Assembly (NCBI RefSeq): GCF_008727775.1
Contig: NZ_CP044232.1
Span: 3,534,001-3,598,000 of the forward strand
Length of the DNA stretch: 64,000 bases
Source: Microbacterium lushaniae
GTDB taxonomy: Bacteria > Actinomycetota > Actinomycetes > Actinomycetales > Microbacteriaceae
Direction: 5' to 3'
Under the pieces are notes generated by a model. That model was not told the origin of the DNA. It saw nothing but the letters and a program-made list of their open reading frames with translations, and ran no database searches. Within the stretch, counting starts at the first letter, position 1. Each line of letters begins with the position of its first letter. Position numbers and translations under genes: made by a program. Shown here in pieces: positions 63,589-64,000 of the stretch.

Positions 63589-63989
63589 GCCTTCTCTCGC
63601 GATGCGGCGGCGCACGACGCGCACCGGCCGAAGATGTCGACGACGTGCTCGGCCTCGATGAACCCGTGCTGGGCGGCGGTGGCACGCGCCCACTGCTCCA
63701 CGTCGGTGGCGGCGATCTCGACCGTCAGCCCGCACGAACGGCAGATGAGGTGGTGGTGGTGCCCTGTCGACGTGCACGCGCGGAAGAGGTTCTCGCCCTC
63801 GGGGCTCTGCAGCGAATCGGCCTCACCCTGCGCGGCCATGCCCGCCAGCGTGCGGTACACGGTGGCCAGTCCGATGCCGGTGTTCTCCTCGCGCAGAGTG
63901 GCGTGCAGCGATTGGGCGCTCACGAAGCCGCGGGCGTCGGTGAGCGCCTCACGCACGCGTTCGCGCTGCCACGTGTTGCGCTGGGCCAT
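63585..63989 (-). CDS. zur: Fur-family regulator, probably Zur
   Basis: 134 residues. Winged helix (VSAQSLHATLREENTGIGLA, TVYRTLAGMAAQGEADSL), a GHHHHLICRSCG metal segment and a second cysteine pair near the C terminus (GRCASCAA), which bind structural zinc. The neighbours favour zinc over iron control (permease, DUF1980, zinc-free ribosomal proteins nearby). Assignment to Zur rather than Fur or PerR is inference. It is the first gene of the operon. Confidence 0.82.
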   Translation of the reverse strand: MAQRNTWQRERVREALTDARGFVSAQSLHATLREENTGIGLATVYRTLAGMAAQGEADSLQSPEGENLFRACTSTGHHHHLICRSCGLTVEIAATDVEQWARATAAQHGFIEAEHVVDIFGRCASCAAASREKA

Positions 63990-64000
63990 GCCCCGAATCC

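Overview
The window is high-GC DNA from an actinobacterium, most likely Microbacterium or a close member of the Microbacteriaceae. The evidence is the dnaK-grpE-dnaJ-hspR operon with HAIR operators, several -10 boxes placed so that transcripts would be leaderless, a CtaG/CopD fusion, zinc-free L28/L33/S14 genes and many GTG starts with GTGA or ATGA overlaps. No 16S gene is present, so the genus is inferred. Layout: 1-12.3 kb is ordinary chromosome. It holds a sugar ABC uptake operon with a LacI-type operator inside its promoter, the heat-shock operon, an MFS exporter, a divergent pair of winged-helix regulators, adhP, dcd and tRNA-Gly(CCC). From the tRNA to about 40.4 kb is an accessory island. 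Its first part (12.6-28.75 kb) is a minus-strand operon built on a type I restriction system: hsdM (5' end lost), hsdS, a DUF4230 membrane-anchored protein, a dynamin/DUF697-like GTPase, hsdR, an unrecognised coiled-coil protein, and a 2160-residue HEPN-DUF4011-SF1 helicase-nuclease-DUF3320 protein. Its second part (28.75-36.6 kb) is a Tn7-like transposition module, tnsA-tnsB-tnsC-tniQ, abutting the broken hsdM. The TniQ protein carries five zinc treble-clef modules at its C terminus, an architecture I do not recognise from described Tn7 relatives. The third part (36.6-40.4 kb) is a decayed stretch with small antitoxin-like genes, an orphan VapB-like antitoxin, a PASTA-domain secreted protein and a family of short REP-like palindromes. 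From 40.4 kb to the end is chromosome again: an ArsR/SRPBCC pair, a GNAT enzyme, ribokinase and nucleoside hydrolase, an acyl-CoA ligase, Gfo/Idh and ThuA proteins, an EamA transporter, a lipoprotein of beta-lactamase fold that has lost its catalytic residues, an iron-regulated heme oxygenase, a Pif1-like helicase, a flavoprotein, CopD-CtaG, HU, an esterase, rpsN-rpmG-rpmB, 3-methyladenine glycosylase, and a Fur/Zur-permease-DUF1980 operon. The two items that most deserve follow-up are the composite defence operon (12.9-28.75 kb) and the Tn7-like element whose target-selection protein is fused to tandem zinc modules (28.76-34.4 kb).
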